From: Chrysogorgia sp. JL179-B06
Taxonomy: Eukaryota; Cnidaria; Anthozoa; Scleralcyonacea; Chrysogorgiidae
Direction of reading: 5' to 3'
Assembly (NCBI GenBank): GCA_035772405.1
Contig: JAYKKM010000227.1
Coordinates: 218,501-282,500, forward strand
DNA: 64,000 bases
Numbering within the stretch: position 1 is the stretch's first letter; every line of letters starts with the position of its first letter. Positions 24,250 through 38,035 of this stretch are shown in pieces. The position numbers and the translations under genes were made by a program. The notes under the pieces were generated by a model. That model was not told the DNA's origin and made no database searches. It saw only the letters and a program-made list of their open reading frames with translations.

Positions 24250-26060
24250 TTTGTCAATGAGCCTTTCTAAGCAAGAGAAACAGACAAGATCTTATTTACA
24301 CGTTAAAGACCGACTTCAAAGATGACTTCAAACATCTTATCACCAAATTCTACGCAATGTACTGCTGACGGACGATTTATTTAGTGTTAAACCAGACTTC
24401 ATTTTTCGAACTCTGGAGAAGTTTCCTATCCCGATCTATATATGTCGTATTATCGAAGATCTGTATCGTGATTCATGTTTTGAAGTTAAGGTTATATATC
24501 TGGTTATTTCAAAGAAGTTCTATATCATCGTGGTACTAAAACTGGAGACCCTTTGTGCGCTATCTTATTTATCATAGTTTTTTATGTCGTTTATAAACCG
24601 ATGCTTTCCTGCAGTGCCATGATAAGTTTAAACTTGCACAATGAAGCGAATCATACCCAACCCCGATCCAAACTTTCGCCGATCACATTGTGCTTGTTTC
24701 GGACATTATCGGTACCATTTTAGAAGTGAAGGTCAAATGCGACAATCCGGTCTGAAAGCCAAACCAACTGAACCAAATGTGCGGTGTTTATGGAAGAAGA
24801 TCTGAAAATAACCGAATAGATGAAGCGTCATTGCAAAAATTTGATGAGATCGTGACGAGTACCGTTCGCGAAATGTATAGTCTGTACTCAACAGCAACAT
24901 GCAAGCTGTTACCTATATCTGCCACGAGAGCCGGCTTGGGTGAATCGGTATTAAGAGAATATCTGAATATGTTTACCGAACCACACGACTGGCTTTTTTA
25001 ATCAAAATGCTGAATCATCCTGTGCAGAGTTTTTCGTATGTTGCTCGAGAATCACTTAATAGGTCGAATCACTTAATAGGTCGAATCACTTAATAGGTCG
25101 AATCACTTAATAGGTCTTAATTGGTCCGCTGTAATTGGCTTTTGCTGTTGCGGATACCCTGCCTGGTATGTCCTTTTGTTAAGTATTTGTAAATGTAATG
25201 TAAAAGGCGAAGTTTTTTTTAAATAAAAATAATAATTAGCTGGACATGAGGAAGAGAAATGTAGACATGTCAACCGACAAGGATAATAACTTTCAGGGCT
25301 ATAAATTCGAAAAACTCTTTCGGATCGTATTCGGGCGAGAAAGATCGGTGTTCGAGTTTGCTTTCGAAATGACAAAGCAATGATTCTAGTTAATGATAAA
25401 TGGTTAGATTACATGCAAGTGCGATCTACAAAAAGCTCTGTTGCATAGTTTTTTTAATTCAAGATTCTTTCTCGGAATGGAAGACATTCAGCTAAAGTCA
25501 TCGCACTCTTTTTTATACAACTGGAGTTTAGATTTCTCGTTTCATTTGCGATCAAAGCGAGATTGAGTATTCTTCCTACGAACTTCACCGTGGTACCTAC
25601 ATGTATGGAACCGAAAAAATGACCCGACATGTCCGTTTTGTAAATCGCATACAGAATCTATTGCCCATCTTCTGAATGGATGTTACTCGCAGTTTGGAAA
25701 CTTGTAGCCGTCGACATAATCGAATTGTTGAAAAGTTAGCTGCCTTTATCAAGCTGGTCGAGCCACGAGTTCCTGTGTACATTGACAATATGGCCTAAAC
25801 AATATTTCCTGAGTTCAAGACTGAGCTTTCTGAAATACAACATCATAAAGTTGATATTGTCCTGCTGGATAAGTCGGAAAAAGTCTTTATTTGGTGGAAG
25901 TTAAAGTGTGTTTTGATTTCTGTTGACAACAGTCCTATGACGAAAAAGTCAGTCGCTACCAGGACTTAATTATCACGTTAAGATCACATCATTACGATGT
26001 GAAACTGTTGGTGATGTGTTTTGGTTCTCTTGGATGCGTAAAGGACATGCGTAAATGGTG
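24250..26060 (+). pseudogene. RLE-type LINE fossil, unit 3
   Basis: The counterpart of 10,380-12,360, but without the MITE and without the 208-bp tandem duplication. The C-terminal blocks are easier to read here: the zinc motif near 25,630-25,690, then VDIVLLDKSEK, and after one base shift the LVEVKVCFDF and YQDLIITLRSHHYDVKLL stretch, which fits the restriction-like endonuclease tail. It has extra bases near 24,755-24,775 and a four-fold GGTCGAATCACTTAATA short repeat at about 25,050-25,115 that unit 1 lacks. It is non-functional. Confidence 0.65.
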
Positions 26061-26571
26061 TTCGATATCTATATAATAATATATATGGCGACATAGAGTG
26101 AAAGGAGTGATAAACTTGTAAACTATTCATGGATGTAGTAATTATTAGTCGGGTTACCACCTGTGGCGGTTTCGGTGGCGTTTCTGTTTCATCCCGATAG
26201 GCTTTGAGAAACCAGGCGCTGTACTCATCTAATTGGCTCATCGCCATCGTCTTTGGTCGCTATTGCTCGAGTTTTCGCTCAACGATTCATAATGAATGTT
26301 GCTGGCAAGTAATCTTAATCATAAACAAATTTTGATTGCAATCATTTGTGATCTTAAAATATCTCGAGCAAAATTTCTCAGCGAGAAACCTTCTTACGTG
26401 ACAACATTACGCATGACGGAAGTATATATGTGGCCGAAGTTCGTTGCTTTCAATTAAATAATTTATTCAGTGCAATATATCAACAGTTTTGCCGATTATT
26501 ATCTTAAAATGTTTTGCTATATTATAAAACAATTATACCATTCGCTCTCGTCGTATATGAACAATAATAGC

Positions 26572-28000
26572 CAACTCGGCGCTTCCACGTCGTTGGCTAT
26601 GACCTCATATTCGACTCGAGATCGAGCTAGCCATCCACCGTATATGAGCTGTTCTGCAATCTGATTGGTTCTTATACTAGCCAGCTATCAGCTCATATAT
26701 CACTAGTAATGAAAAAAACAAATGTTTAGGTGATAAACATCGAAAACAACAAAGCGAGATTTTCGCTAATGTTTTAATTAGCTTTCATGTCCTCTTAAAA
26801 TCCCAAATATTCACAACCGTGATACAATAACTGAAAATTGACCCACCTTTTTGGCTTTTCAAAGAATTTTTTTCTTTATCGAACGATCTCAACGAATTTT
26901 AATCAGTTGTTGAGACTGGTATTCCCGTATGTAAATAAAAACACATGCAAGCGAGCAAACCGGACACTGACTCTTTAGAATAAACAGAGAAGGAGGAAGA
27001 CACCATTTAGCTTAAAAATCCACTAAAAATATATCTGAAGCATATCATCTTATTTTTCTTTGGTTCTAAATACATGATTAATTTCTGGAGAACTTTTGAT
27101 ATTTGTCATCTTTTGTGCGGTGTGTTTCATTTTGCGAATCACAAATGCTAAAAGATTGGTGTATATACTGCCAAAATACGGTGTATTTCATTCACTCTCT
27201 AACGAAGGGCCTTCATTCTAAACGTTAGACCTCCTATTTAGGTAGTACCTTTTAGTATTTTTGATTTTCATTTTAACACTATATGTACCTATAGTACGCA
27301 TTACACTACTTTATATCATTAATTTAGTGTATATTTCATTTTGTACCTTAGTCGATTCTGCTGCCTGAAAGAAAGATATCGTTCAAATAAGTGTCCACTT
27401 CTTAAATTTGAAAAAGAGTTTCTTGCTTACATAGGTAGACATCCTTTTACAAAAGGACGATTACCAAAAGTTAATTTTTGTGTCTTATTTGTTGTCATCG
27501 TGAGTATATACTGGTTCACATAAGTCGACATATTTTTGCGCGATCTCACAGAGAGAATCTGTTTTAGACTTAGACTGAAGACGAAAACATCACAAGCCGA
27601 CATATATTGTATATCTAGTGTTATATCCAGTTCTCAAAAGAACTGGATATGATACGAAAAAGAGAAATAAGAGAACTTCATTATGTCGAAAAATACTTAT
27701 AGATACACTACTTACGTATTTTCATGGACGATGTTTCCAACAATGTGTCCTTCAGGTCAGATAATCGGATCTGAAGAAGGGAACATCGTCCGAAATATCG
27801 TCGATATGAAAATACATAAGTACTCTCGCCTATATAAGTTACAGTAAATTGTAAGTTTAAAAAATCCGTAAATTAAAAGTAAATTAAAAGTTAAAAAGTT
27901 CTGGAACTATTTAAAATAATCTCTCGAGTCTTTTACTTGGTAAAATACGATATGTCATAAAACTCCTTTTAGAATCTAAACCAACGCCTTAACCTACACC
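26572..28000. other. 1.43-kb block private to unit 3
   Basis: Unit 1 reads directly from AACAATAATAG into the GPCR 3' flank; unit 3 has this block in between. It holds no recognisable gene. At its right part, GGACGATGTTT (27,727) and AACATCGTCC (27,782) are inverted. CTGAAGA...GAAATATCGTC at 27,771-27,803 resembles a degenerate hammerhead motif. A CTAACGAAGGGCC...TAAACG phrase near 27,198 resembles the motif at 15,674. It may be an insertion in unit 3 or a deletion in unit 1. Confidence 0.6.
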
Positions 28001-28019
28001 CTATGTATGGTTACACAAT

Positions 28020-28976
28020 TTAATTATTCGCACATGTAATTATGTATATAAATTGTAAAAATATTTCCTTAAAGCCTTTTCTGTAAGATGCCTTCGAGAA
28101 ACAGTATATGAAAGGGTTCAAACAAGAATTAGAAAATGCCAACACCTTGAATGTTTTATGCAATACTGAGTTAATTTCAGCCTTGTCCAACTGCACCAAC
28201 ATAAAATGAAACTGGCTGGGTAACCAAAACAAAATTACTGAAAACGATGCAACAAAAGCCACAATAGTTGTTCTTCGTAATATGGCAGCGTTCCTGTTTT
28301 CCGGTCGTTCGATTTCTTGGTTGAAACCCACGTTGCTTCTTGACTTTCTTACGTGATTAATAATTTGAACATATGAAGCTATTATTATTATACCTGGAAC
28401 TACAATAGTTCCCAAAAACCTGAATAGCGACTGGACAATATTTTGAGTATACCTAACAGTAACGAAGTCTTCCCAGAAACAAACAAAAGAAGAACCGTCC
28501 TTCGTTTTTCTGTTATTCACGCTAATTGCGGTGCCAACTTCGATAGTAAAGGCGACAATCCATGGTACAAAGACAAGACTTGCGACCCGGAAACGAGATT
28601 GGGCGAAGTTTTTGTAAAACATAGGTTTAAACACTGCCAACCAGCGCTCGAAACTCAATGCAACACATGTGTAGATTGATGTTATTCCTAAGGAGAAAAT
28701 CAAATATTGCGACCACACCAACCTGCAATATAACTCTCTGGCGAAAACGTTTTCCGGGACACTGTAGCTATTCTCAGGCAAAATAAAAGATGGTATCACG
28801 ATCAGCAAAAATCCTGTAAGAACGTCTTGCAGAGCCAAAACAAAAATCAAACAGTTGTGGATTTTCTTTAACCAGGATCTCTTCTTCATAAACAGCAAAA
28901 GAACGAGAATGTTCCCGGTCATTGCTACGATGGAAATGATGATAAAGAATGGTCTGGTTTGATCGACTTGTGACAT
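28020..28976 (-). CDS. Class A (rhodopsin-like) G-protein-coupled receptor, copy 3
   Basis: A 318-codon uninterrupted frame with the same landmarks as copy 1: N22, D51, C84/C166, ERW at 110-112, W139, P194, FWLP and NPFIY. Seven residues differ (positions 34, 46, 133, 160, 183, 190 and 256), all conservative or at loop/helix surfaces, and none touches a motif. By eye I count about four silent differences in the coding sequence against these seven replacements. Both full-length copies therefore remain open, but purifying selection is not obvious. The 5' flank is shared with copies 1 and 2, so promoter elements within the first 200 bases are probably shared as well. Ligand and expression are unknown. 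Confidence 0.9.
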   Translation of the reverse strand: MSQVDQTRPFFIIISIVAMTGNILVLLLFMKKRSWLKKIHNCLIFVLALQDVLTGFLLIVIPSFILPENSYSVPENVFARELYCRLVWSQYLIFSLGITSIYTCVALSFERWLAVFKPMFYKNFAQSRFRVASLVFVPWIVAFTIEVGTAISVNNRKTKDGSSFVCFWEDFVTVRYTQNIVQSLFRFLGTIVVPGIIIIASYVQIINHVRKSRSNVGFNQEIERPENRNAAILRRTTIVAFVASFSVILFWLPSQFHFMLVQLDKAEINSVLHKTFKVLAFSNSCLNPFIYCFSKASYRKGFKEIFLQFIYIITCANN

Positions 28977-29175
28977 TATTTTCTCTACATTTGATATATT
29001 TCGTGTGGTTTTGCTTCCCAGCGTTCTGGTTTAGTGCTGCAAGAAATCCTTTATTAATGAATAAAAAGCATGTGCATAATCGCTACAAGTGTGTAATTAT
29101 ATTGCCTATATTAAAGTACAATATTAATAATGTGTTCTTGGCATTGTGAAACGATATTTTATACGTTTTTTTAAC

Positions 29176-29382
<207 letters not shown>

Positions 29383-30023
29383 GGGCTAAATCATATTCAC
29401 GATTGAATACGCTGTTCCTTGATGCAAACCCAATTCCAGCATAATTTAATTTTAAAATATCACAATGAGACAGATGGTTTATTACCAAAACGTTATTTTT
29501 ACGTCTTGATATTGTATATCGTTTTCTACAATTCTGTTGTATCCAAATGTTTTTTACACTTCGAAGAACGACACGTTTCTCGTTTTAATAACTTAGTCTT
29601 CGTAACTACTGACTACAGTTAGCGTTGGCAACTGAGCGAACCCTCATTAGATATCATTCAGAAAGCAAAACGAAGAAAATTTATCAGTTAATTAACAACA
29701 ATGATTTATGGTGTGGAGAAACAGCTGCCTTATAGATCTTTGATATTGTAAATATACGTATCTCCCATTCACCCAGCTATAATGATGATGGAATATATTG
29801 ACCTTTAATTATAACCCATTTTCGGTGGAAACAATAGCTGTATAGTAAAAATTCTCTCTTTGTAAAAAATCGGCTCATTTTCAAACTTGGAACTATTCAT
29901 CTCCCATGGGTTCAACGAACGTTTATCCTTTATTAGAGAATGGTTGCAACCACTCAGCCAATCCACGTCGAGTATTTCACTGCTCTATATTCCATAGTGT
30001 TTTAATGCATCAAGAGTAGACAG

Positions 30024-30378
30024 ATTAGTGAACTCTATATAGAGTCCACTGAAAGATCTTTTGTTTTCTTTTGTCTTAGCGCAGTGGACTCTATATAGAG
30101 TTTACTAATGAATTCAATAAAGCCACTAATGAATTTAATAAAGTCAATGTCTCCGGTAAATGTGCGAGGTAAAAAAAACAATTTTATAGTGAAAGTTAAA
30201 ATTACTTCGTGGATGCAGTCATTCTCTAAGACTGTTAGAGCATGGTCACTTGTGCTCTATTGGATATAGAGTCCCTTGAATTAGATAAAAGGCCACTCGG
30301 GGCCTACGGCCCCTCGTGACCTTTTATCTAATTCTCGGGACTCTATATCCAATAGAGCACACGTGACCATGCTCTAAC
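30024..30378. repeat. Two fold-back repeats, unit 3
   Basis: The 28-bp inverted repeat (30,024-30,109) and the 145-bp fold-back (30,234-30,378) are copies of those at 15,056 and 15,266. Just after, unit 3 has about 120 extra bases (30,413-30,560) not seen in units 1 and 2. Confidence 0.8.
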
Positions 30379-30796
30379 CCTTACTTAAATCTCTCTGGGT
30401 TATTGTTTTTGTCTAGCATGCGCGGACGAAAACAGTGGCCTTTATTCCCTATTTTCGCTCACCTCCTTATTACTATTCATTTGATCCACCCCCGGCTGCA
30501 GAAATCTTTTTTGCGGATCACTTTCCATCGGAAACCAAAAAAAGTCATCCAAAATAAGTCATCCCAAAAAATAATTTTGCCCCCCGGCTTGCTTCCATGA
30601 TCGACGCTAAAAATAACAAATGACTTTCCAGCGTTTACATCTCATTAATTACTTGTTATTGTTTGTCGTATCTGATTGGCTAATTTGTGTCACATGATTA
30701 TTTTGCGTATCAAAGTTGATACCCGTTTTTTTATTTCACTACGTTTCACTCTCTGCTGAAGGGCCTACACTCTAAACGATACAATAACCTTTTAGA

Positions 30797-31123
<327 letters not shown>

Positions 31124-31402
31124 TTTAAAACACGAGAAGGAAATAGCTTCAAAAACAATTGATTGTAATCACTAGGGAGTGTGCTGGTTTTTATTTTCTA
31201 TTAGAGGTAAATTGGATTGATGTATGAAATGCAAATTAGCAGGAATTTTATATAAAGTTCGTAGAGACTATATAATTTTCATGCTGATTAGTATTCATGG
31301 ATTTTATCAGGTATAAAAGCCTTGCGCGTGACTAAATACGGAAATGTGATTGGACAATTTGGTTAATGAATATTAATGAGTTTTTGAAATATATATAGTT
31401 CA

Positions 31403-31449
31403 ATCTATAGACACGTGTTTCGCTGTACCACAGCTCATCAGTGTCGCTT
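31403..31449 (-). ncRNA. Type I hammerhead ribozyme candidate, unit 3
   Basis: An identical copy of the motif at 18,520-18,566: CTGATGA is at 31,441-31,435 and the GTC triplet at 31,412-31,410 on the minus strand. All core bases are kept, which in a non-coding duplicated segment is only weak evidence of function because the duplication is recent. Confidence 0.6.
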
Positions 31450-31497
31450 GGAATTGCAATAAAGCTCTGGCTGGACTATTATACACTTACGATCGTC

Positions 31498-31620
<123 letters not shown>

Positions 31621-32504
31621 TGACAAAGGGGCTTGCCCCGAAACGTTGATGTCCTGTTTTCTTTCGTACCGAATACAGCTGAAATCATGTGGTGATCTGG
31701 TCTACATCGATTCACGATCGATTTGATCTTTTCGTATTCCACTGTTCACAGCTGCCTCATTTTGCCTTTTTGATAGGCAGGTTATTATTACCTAGAAAAC
31801 AAGAAACATTATAGAGTAAAGAACATGAACAGAAATGATTTCGTTTCGAAGTTGAATTAACAAGGTGTGGCAGATGTTTATAATTTCAAATTAGCAATTA
31901 AAGGATGACCAAACGTCGGCTAAAGAAGATGTTGTCAATTTATTAGAAATGTCTTATCGAGCAGTTCTTCACTTGTGGTTAAATTCATACAGCTTGTCCT
32001 TAACTATACGAACATTTAGTAAAAATCGCACTTGATGCATCTCTGATGAAAGTACAAATGTATCGACAATATCAATATAGTGAGAAATAGTTATATATAT
32101 TGTACTTAAAGATGATGCATTTGTAGTACCTTCATGCGTATTTCATTAAGAGTACAGTCCAGTATTTTATAGAGTATGCAAATGTTCTTACATGCATAGA
32201 TAAATTTAGGATATATTGTCATGCTTGTGGCTAATAAAATAATCATTTCACGGTGTAGTTAGATTTTTTATGAAAATTGGTAAGTGGCATTTTGACTGAA
32301 AATTTCCCTGGAGCTCAGCTAATAAAACAGATTTTGATATTGATATCCGGCCAAAGTTATTAATATAATTTTGAGATTAGTAATATCACAGAAATCAACA
32401 TTATTTATTTGATAGCCGCTATTAAGGGCAATTTGAATAATTACATATTCGCATACTAATAAAACATTGACATTTATACTGCCAACGCAGCACAACACTT
32501 TATT

Positions 32505-32700
<196 letters not shown>

Positions 32701-33353
32701 ATGAAGCGCGATCAGGTAAAGACATAACTGAATAATGAAACGGCGTTCTCTGATCAAAAATATTTTATTTCGAGCTTTCGACCACCAGTCTGTGGTCTTC
32801 AATGCGAAGAAGATTAACTTTTTCCTGACCGGCGCAGTCAAAACGGGTCTTAGAAGACCCGCAAAGTCGTCAATCGAAAAACACGGCACACACGGTAACG
32901 CCAGATTAAAAATTGAAATTCGACAAGCGCCAGGAACATGAGACGCACACGCCAAGTTTGATTTGATTTCATAAACAACTATGCGATTGGTGGCATTTTG
33001 AGTTTTCAAGATGCTACGCGGGCGTGCAAGATCGCCTTTTCTAGAAAAATGTAAATTTTTCAACCTGATTTATGATAATTAATGCTAATTTATATTAACA
33101 TAATGTGTTTTGTTCGGGAAATTTAAAAGCACAAGTAAAAGCCGGTTTATTGGGCTTTCAGAAAATGTATAGCTTTCGCAACAGTTATGGTTATTTCAAG
33201 AGATATCAATAGAACCCTTTAGGTGGTTCAATTTTGGATGTTTTTCAGCCTGTCGGGAAAGAGTTAATAAGCAATAACAAGTAAATTGAAAATAATCGAA
33301 GAAAAAGCAGTTTATCATCTATTGAATTGAAAATAATCAATGTAAAAGTCTCT

Positions 33354-34246
33354 GCAGAGATCCCACCCGCACCGGTCCACCCGCACGGGAGCTCATACTT
33401 TCAAATATATGCGCAAGCTATTCATACACCACAAAGACAAAACGTTCTATGCATGTGGGTCAAAAAGGTCAAAATTCACCGTGTTTAGAAATGTAGGAAA
33501 TAATTCACAAAATTGGCTTAAAATTTGATATGTGTGTTGCTTAGCCGACTTACAACGATGATGAAAAATTCAGGCGAAAATATATAATTGATCGATGCGA
33601 AAAAATATCGGCCATTGTATATTAACTCATTCATTACTGGTCAAAAATGCCATAAATTGAGTGCACCTCTCCCTCGGCTTGTTTCTCAACAAGTGTCCAC
33701 AAGTACAAAACAAGCTATACCTCGTTTTTAAGCTTATTGAATAAGCTTTCAAAATTGTAATTTATTTAAAAAAAAAACCAGTACATTTTGACATAAATTT
33801 GCATAATTTAGCATAAATTATAAAAATGTGGCTTCAAAATTTAGGCATGAACTTATCTGTGTTCCACATATTGCAGTGTATAGTAAAAATTCAACGCCAC
33901 TAAGTTACATTTATCTATTAGCAACATGTCCAGCAAGTATGGCTGAAAAGGAATAAAAGGAACAGAAGTTACGGCTGTTTATATTACCCTTCTCGAAACC
34001 GTCAAAATGTAGCAAAAACGATAGTACACATAAATGTGTCTTTTTTTGAAATGTATGCAGGAAAATAATAATATACATAGAATATTGTGTCCATGATACT
34101 TTATATATGTTCCTGCACTTTGATTTTTGTGCTTCTGGATCTCCACACACCACCCACTTATATATAACCCATTTTTTTTAAAAAAAAAAAATTTTAATAT
34201 TTTTTTAAATTTAAAAAAAAAAATTTTTATTGTATGTTATCATTAT
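33354..34246. other. Non-coding stretch after unit 3
   Basis: No gene recognised. It may contain the decayed 3' part of the piggyBac element that ends at 34,247, but I see no coding similarity. 34,160-34,235 is a low-complexity A/T fold-back. Confidence 0.5.
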
Positions 34247-35893
34247 TTATATTATATCATGTATATGGTAATTATTCATGATATGCGCATAACTATAATA
34301 TATAAGTTTCATAACTACATCATACCCCAGGCCCTTATCACTAACAGTTTCCGCAGCATGCCTACCAATATACACGTCGAAGTCAACGGTATAGCCATTA
34401 CTGCTATCGGCCAAAACCCAAAGTTTTATCCCCCACTTAGTGGGCTTATCCCTGATGTACTGCCTAATGCCAAACCTATGTCTAGATTTAACCATACGTT
34501 CATCAATGGCAACACTCTGTTTGGGCTGATACAAACTGACGCACCGGGATTTGAAATAGGTGATGAACGCATTTACTTTCCGCAACTTATCCCCGGGGGC
34601 TTCGGCATTTGGGTCTACAACATGCAAAAAGGCCATGAGAGCACTAAACCTATCCCTTGACATTATGGCCCGGGCCCACAATCCATGGTATAGTGACTTA
34701 GTACTCCAATAATTAAACTGTACATTTACCCGCACTAAACCAAAATAAAGAAGAAGAGCAATTAGTCTATCTATCTCTTCAGGGGTAGTTTCTTGCCAAC
34801 TACCATCAGACTTTGTGTAGGCGCTGTGTGTACCTGATGCAATGTGTGTGTAAGCATATGTGTTTGTATGAGCTACTATACTAGCTAACATTTCTACACT
34901 AATAAAAAGATGAAAAACTCACTAGCAGTGGTCATGGTACCTCTAACTGTGGGCTGATCAAAGTGTACTCCGGGTGGGCGGGTTGGCTGAAATGCTGGAA
35001 TGTCATTTCCAACATCAGGGTCCCCATAGCTCATCCAAGCTGGGGCCGTAACCTGGCCCCTTCCCCTAGCCCGACCCCTACCACTTGCCGTACCACTGGG
35101 AACTCCAGCCTCCCCCCCTTGTACAGGAACCGCAGCTTGGGCCCTACCCCGGCCCCTACCACGGCCCCTACCACTTGCCCTACCACGGGGAACCCTGGCC
35201 TGCCTACCATTACCACAGACCCGACTGCTGGTTCCAACCTCACCACCAGCATCAGGAATGATATAAGTATCTCATGCAGTAAACAATGGTATCAAATAAT
35301 TAGCTAACAAGTAGTTTCTTCACAACATCTTATTCAGCATAATAGCTCCGTCTCTCAGTCGTGAAATAGTACTTTTAGTACTCCAAATATGTTCTGTTAT
35401 ATATAGAAGACATTTACTGGGAATACACAACTACACAAGGCTTCAAATGTAAAAATACCATTGGGGTATTTAAATTTTGTCTCTAACAATAGGCCATGCG
35501 TCACAGAATTAGCACGCTTGATAATCCGTCTCTGCAGCGCTCGCACGATTTTGTGTTTCTTGCTCATAACACAACCGTTTTTACCAAAGAAAAGTTCTCG
35601 ATACATCTCCGAACAATTTCTTGATATGATAAGCAATGTTTCAAACACAATATATGAAGATATCGACTAAAATTACATCGCTTCCCAAACACGCAAAAAA
35701 TATTTCCGACATGGCCGCGTGGCATATTTTAGACTCACCTCGTTAGTTCGTCGAAATCCATCAGTTGGTGGTCGATGTCCGATTCTTCTCCGCTTGACAT
35801 TCCTCCACGATCACTATCACATTCATTCATATCTACTAAAACCTCCAAAACCTCTTCAGCAGTGAAACGAACCCTCTTAGGACGACTCGCCAT
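34247..35893 (-). pseudogene. piggyBac-type transposase, truncated and frame-shifted
   Basis: On the minus strand, a first exon starts at 35,893 (MASRPKRVRFTAEE...) and ends at a GTGAGT donor near 35,739. A Gly/Arg-rich stretch with PPGVHFDQPTVRGT lies at about 35,260-34,920. One base shift near 34,920 leads into 34,891-34,247, which has the DDE_Tnp_1_7 body: EIDRLIALLLYFGLVR, RDRFSALMAFLHVVD, the first catalytic Asp in IDERMVKSRHR and the second in LADSSNGY. The frame diverges after GLGYDVVMKL, so the third catalytic Asp and the C-terminal Cys-rich domain are missing. It cannot be active. piggyBac elements cut and paste at TTAA; I could not place its ends. Confidence 0.85.
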
Positions 35894-35899
35894 TGTGAA

Positions 35900-36464
35900 G
35901 AAGTGAAGGTCAGGTTGCGCGACACGCTGTGTTTGGCAACCGCCACCTAACAAGGCAGCCAATCAGTGTGTTTGTTATTTTCAACTGACCAATCACAGTT
36001 CTTTAGATAGCCCAGACTCTCAGCTTCAAATCAAGCCTATTTTTATATTTTTCCGATGAATTCCGACGGTAAAACGACTGTACTATCCTTCCAATGACTG
36101 ATTTTCACGATCTTCTTCCATGCAGTCAATACAACGACTTAACAACAACAACAATATGCAACACCATTCGACCATTAATTGCTAAACTCTGACTGCGTGA
36201 CGTCACATTCAATCTTCTTTAATACGCGCATCACGAGCATTTTTCAATCTCAAACAGCTATATTCGGCAATTTAAGTCTAATAATATGTTTTCACGTAGA
36301 GGAGGACAAAATACAATGGAATTCGACGGTTTCGAAGAGCTATTGTATATTTCACGGTTTGATTGTCTATAAAAACAAATTTTTCTTGCATGTATTAAAA
36401 TTAGAAATCGTTCATTGATGTGCGAGGTTACACAAAACCGCTGAACCTCTCTAGCATATATCAC
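35900..36464. other. Non-coding stretch upstream of piggyBac remnant
   Basis: No gene or RNA is recognised. Short frames on both strands lack any known motif. Confidence 0.5.
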
Positions 36465-38035
36465 TGGAATTACTGAGATTAATAAGATTACAAGTGTTAC
36501 AGAGATTACTAAGATTACCGGTATAAAGATTACAGGGATTACTAAGATTACGCGGATTACTAATATTACAGGTATTACTAAGATTACAGGGATTACTAAG
36601 ATTACAAGGATTACAGGGATTACTAAGATTACAGGGATTACTAAGATTACAAGGAATACTAATATTACAGGGATTACTAAGATTACAAGGATTACTAAGA
36701 TTACAGGGATTACTAAAGATTACAAGGATTACTAAGATTACTAGGATTACTAAGATTACAAGGATTACTAAGATTACAAGGAATACTAATATTACAGGGA
36801 TTACTAAGATTACAAGGATTACTAAGATTACAAGGATTACTAAGATTACAGGTATTACTAAGATTACAGGGATTACTAAGATTACAGGGATTACTAAGAT
36901 TACAAGGATTACTAAGATTACAAGGATTACTAAGATTACAGGTATTACTAAGATTACAGGGATTACTAAGATTACAAGGATTACTAAGATTACAGGTATT
37001 ACTAAGATTACAGGGATTACTAAGATTACAGGGATTACTAAGATTACAGGATTACTAAGATTACAAGGATTACTAAGATTACAAGGATTACTAAGATTAC
37101 AGGTATTACTAAGATTACAGGGATTACTAAGATTACAGGGATTACTAAGATTACAGGGATTACTAAGATTACTAAAATTACAAGGATTACTAAGATTACA
37201 AGATTACTAAGATTACAAGGATTACTAAGATTACAAGGATTACTAAGATTACAAGGATTACTAAGATTACAGGTAGTACTAAAATTACTGGAATTACTAA
37301 GATTACAAGGATTACTCAGATTACAGGGATCACTAAGATTACAAGGATTACTAAGATTACAGGAATTACTAAGATTACAAGGATTACTAAAGATTACAAG
37401 GATTACTAAGATTACAGGGATTACTAAAGATTACAAGGATTACTAAGATTACTAGGATTACTAAGATTACAAGGATTACTAAGATTACAAGGATTACTAA
37501 GATTACAAGGATTACTAAGATTACAAGGATTACTAAAGATTACAAGGATTACTAAGATTACAGGGATTACTAAGATTACAGGGATTACTAAGATTACAGG
37601 GATTACTAAGATTACAAGGATTACTAAGATTACAAGGATTACTAAGATTACAAGGATTACTAAGATTACAAGGATTACTAAGATTACAGGGATTACTAAG
37701 ATTACAGGGATTACTAAGATTACAAGGATTACTAAGATTACAAGGATTACTAAGATTACAGGGATTACTAAGATTACAGGGATTACTAAGATTACAGGGA
37801 TTACTAGGATTACTAGGATTACTAAGATTACTAGGATTACTAAGATTACAAGGATTACTAAGATTACAAGGATTACTAAGATTACAAGGATTACTAAGGT
37901 TACAGGGATTACTAAGATTACAGGGATTACTAAGATTACAAATATTACTAGGATTACAAATATTACTAGGATTACTAAGATTACAGGAATTACAGGGATT
38001 ACCAAGATTACAGATTTCCTAGGATTACAGGGATT
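36465..38035. repeat. GATTAC minisatellite, about 1.57 kb
   Basis: Tandem 18-base units of the type ATTACTAAG-ATTACAAGG, each made of two related 9-mers. The fourth block varies among ACAGGG, ACAAGG and ACAGGT. Units lose order at both edges. The minus strand gives a long Val-Ile-Leu frame that is a by-product of the repeat, not a gene. Confidence 0.95.

Noticed and set aside
34127..35307. Plus-strand frames over the piggyBac remnant
   Set aside because: They mirror the minus-strand transposase, which has clear family motifs; the plus-strand products have none.
37424..38005. 193-codon Val-Ile-Leu frame on the minus strand
   Set aside because: It is the translation of the GATTAC minisatellite, with the repeat period visible in the protein; not a gene.
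36465..38035. Possible CRISPR-like array
   Set aside because: Units are contiguous with no unique spacers, and the setting is eukaryotic.
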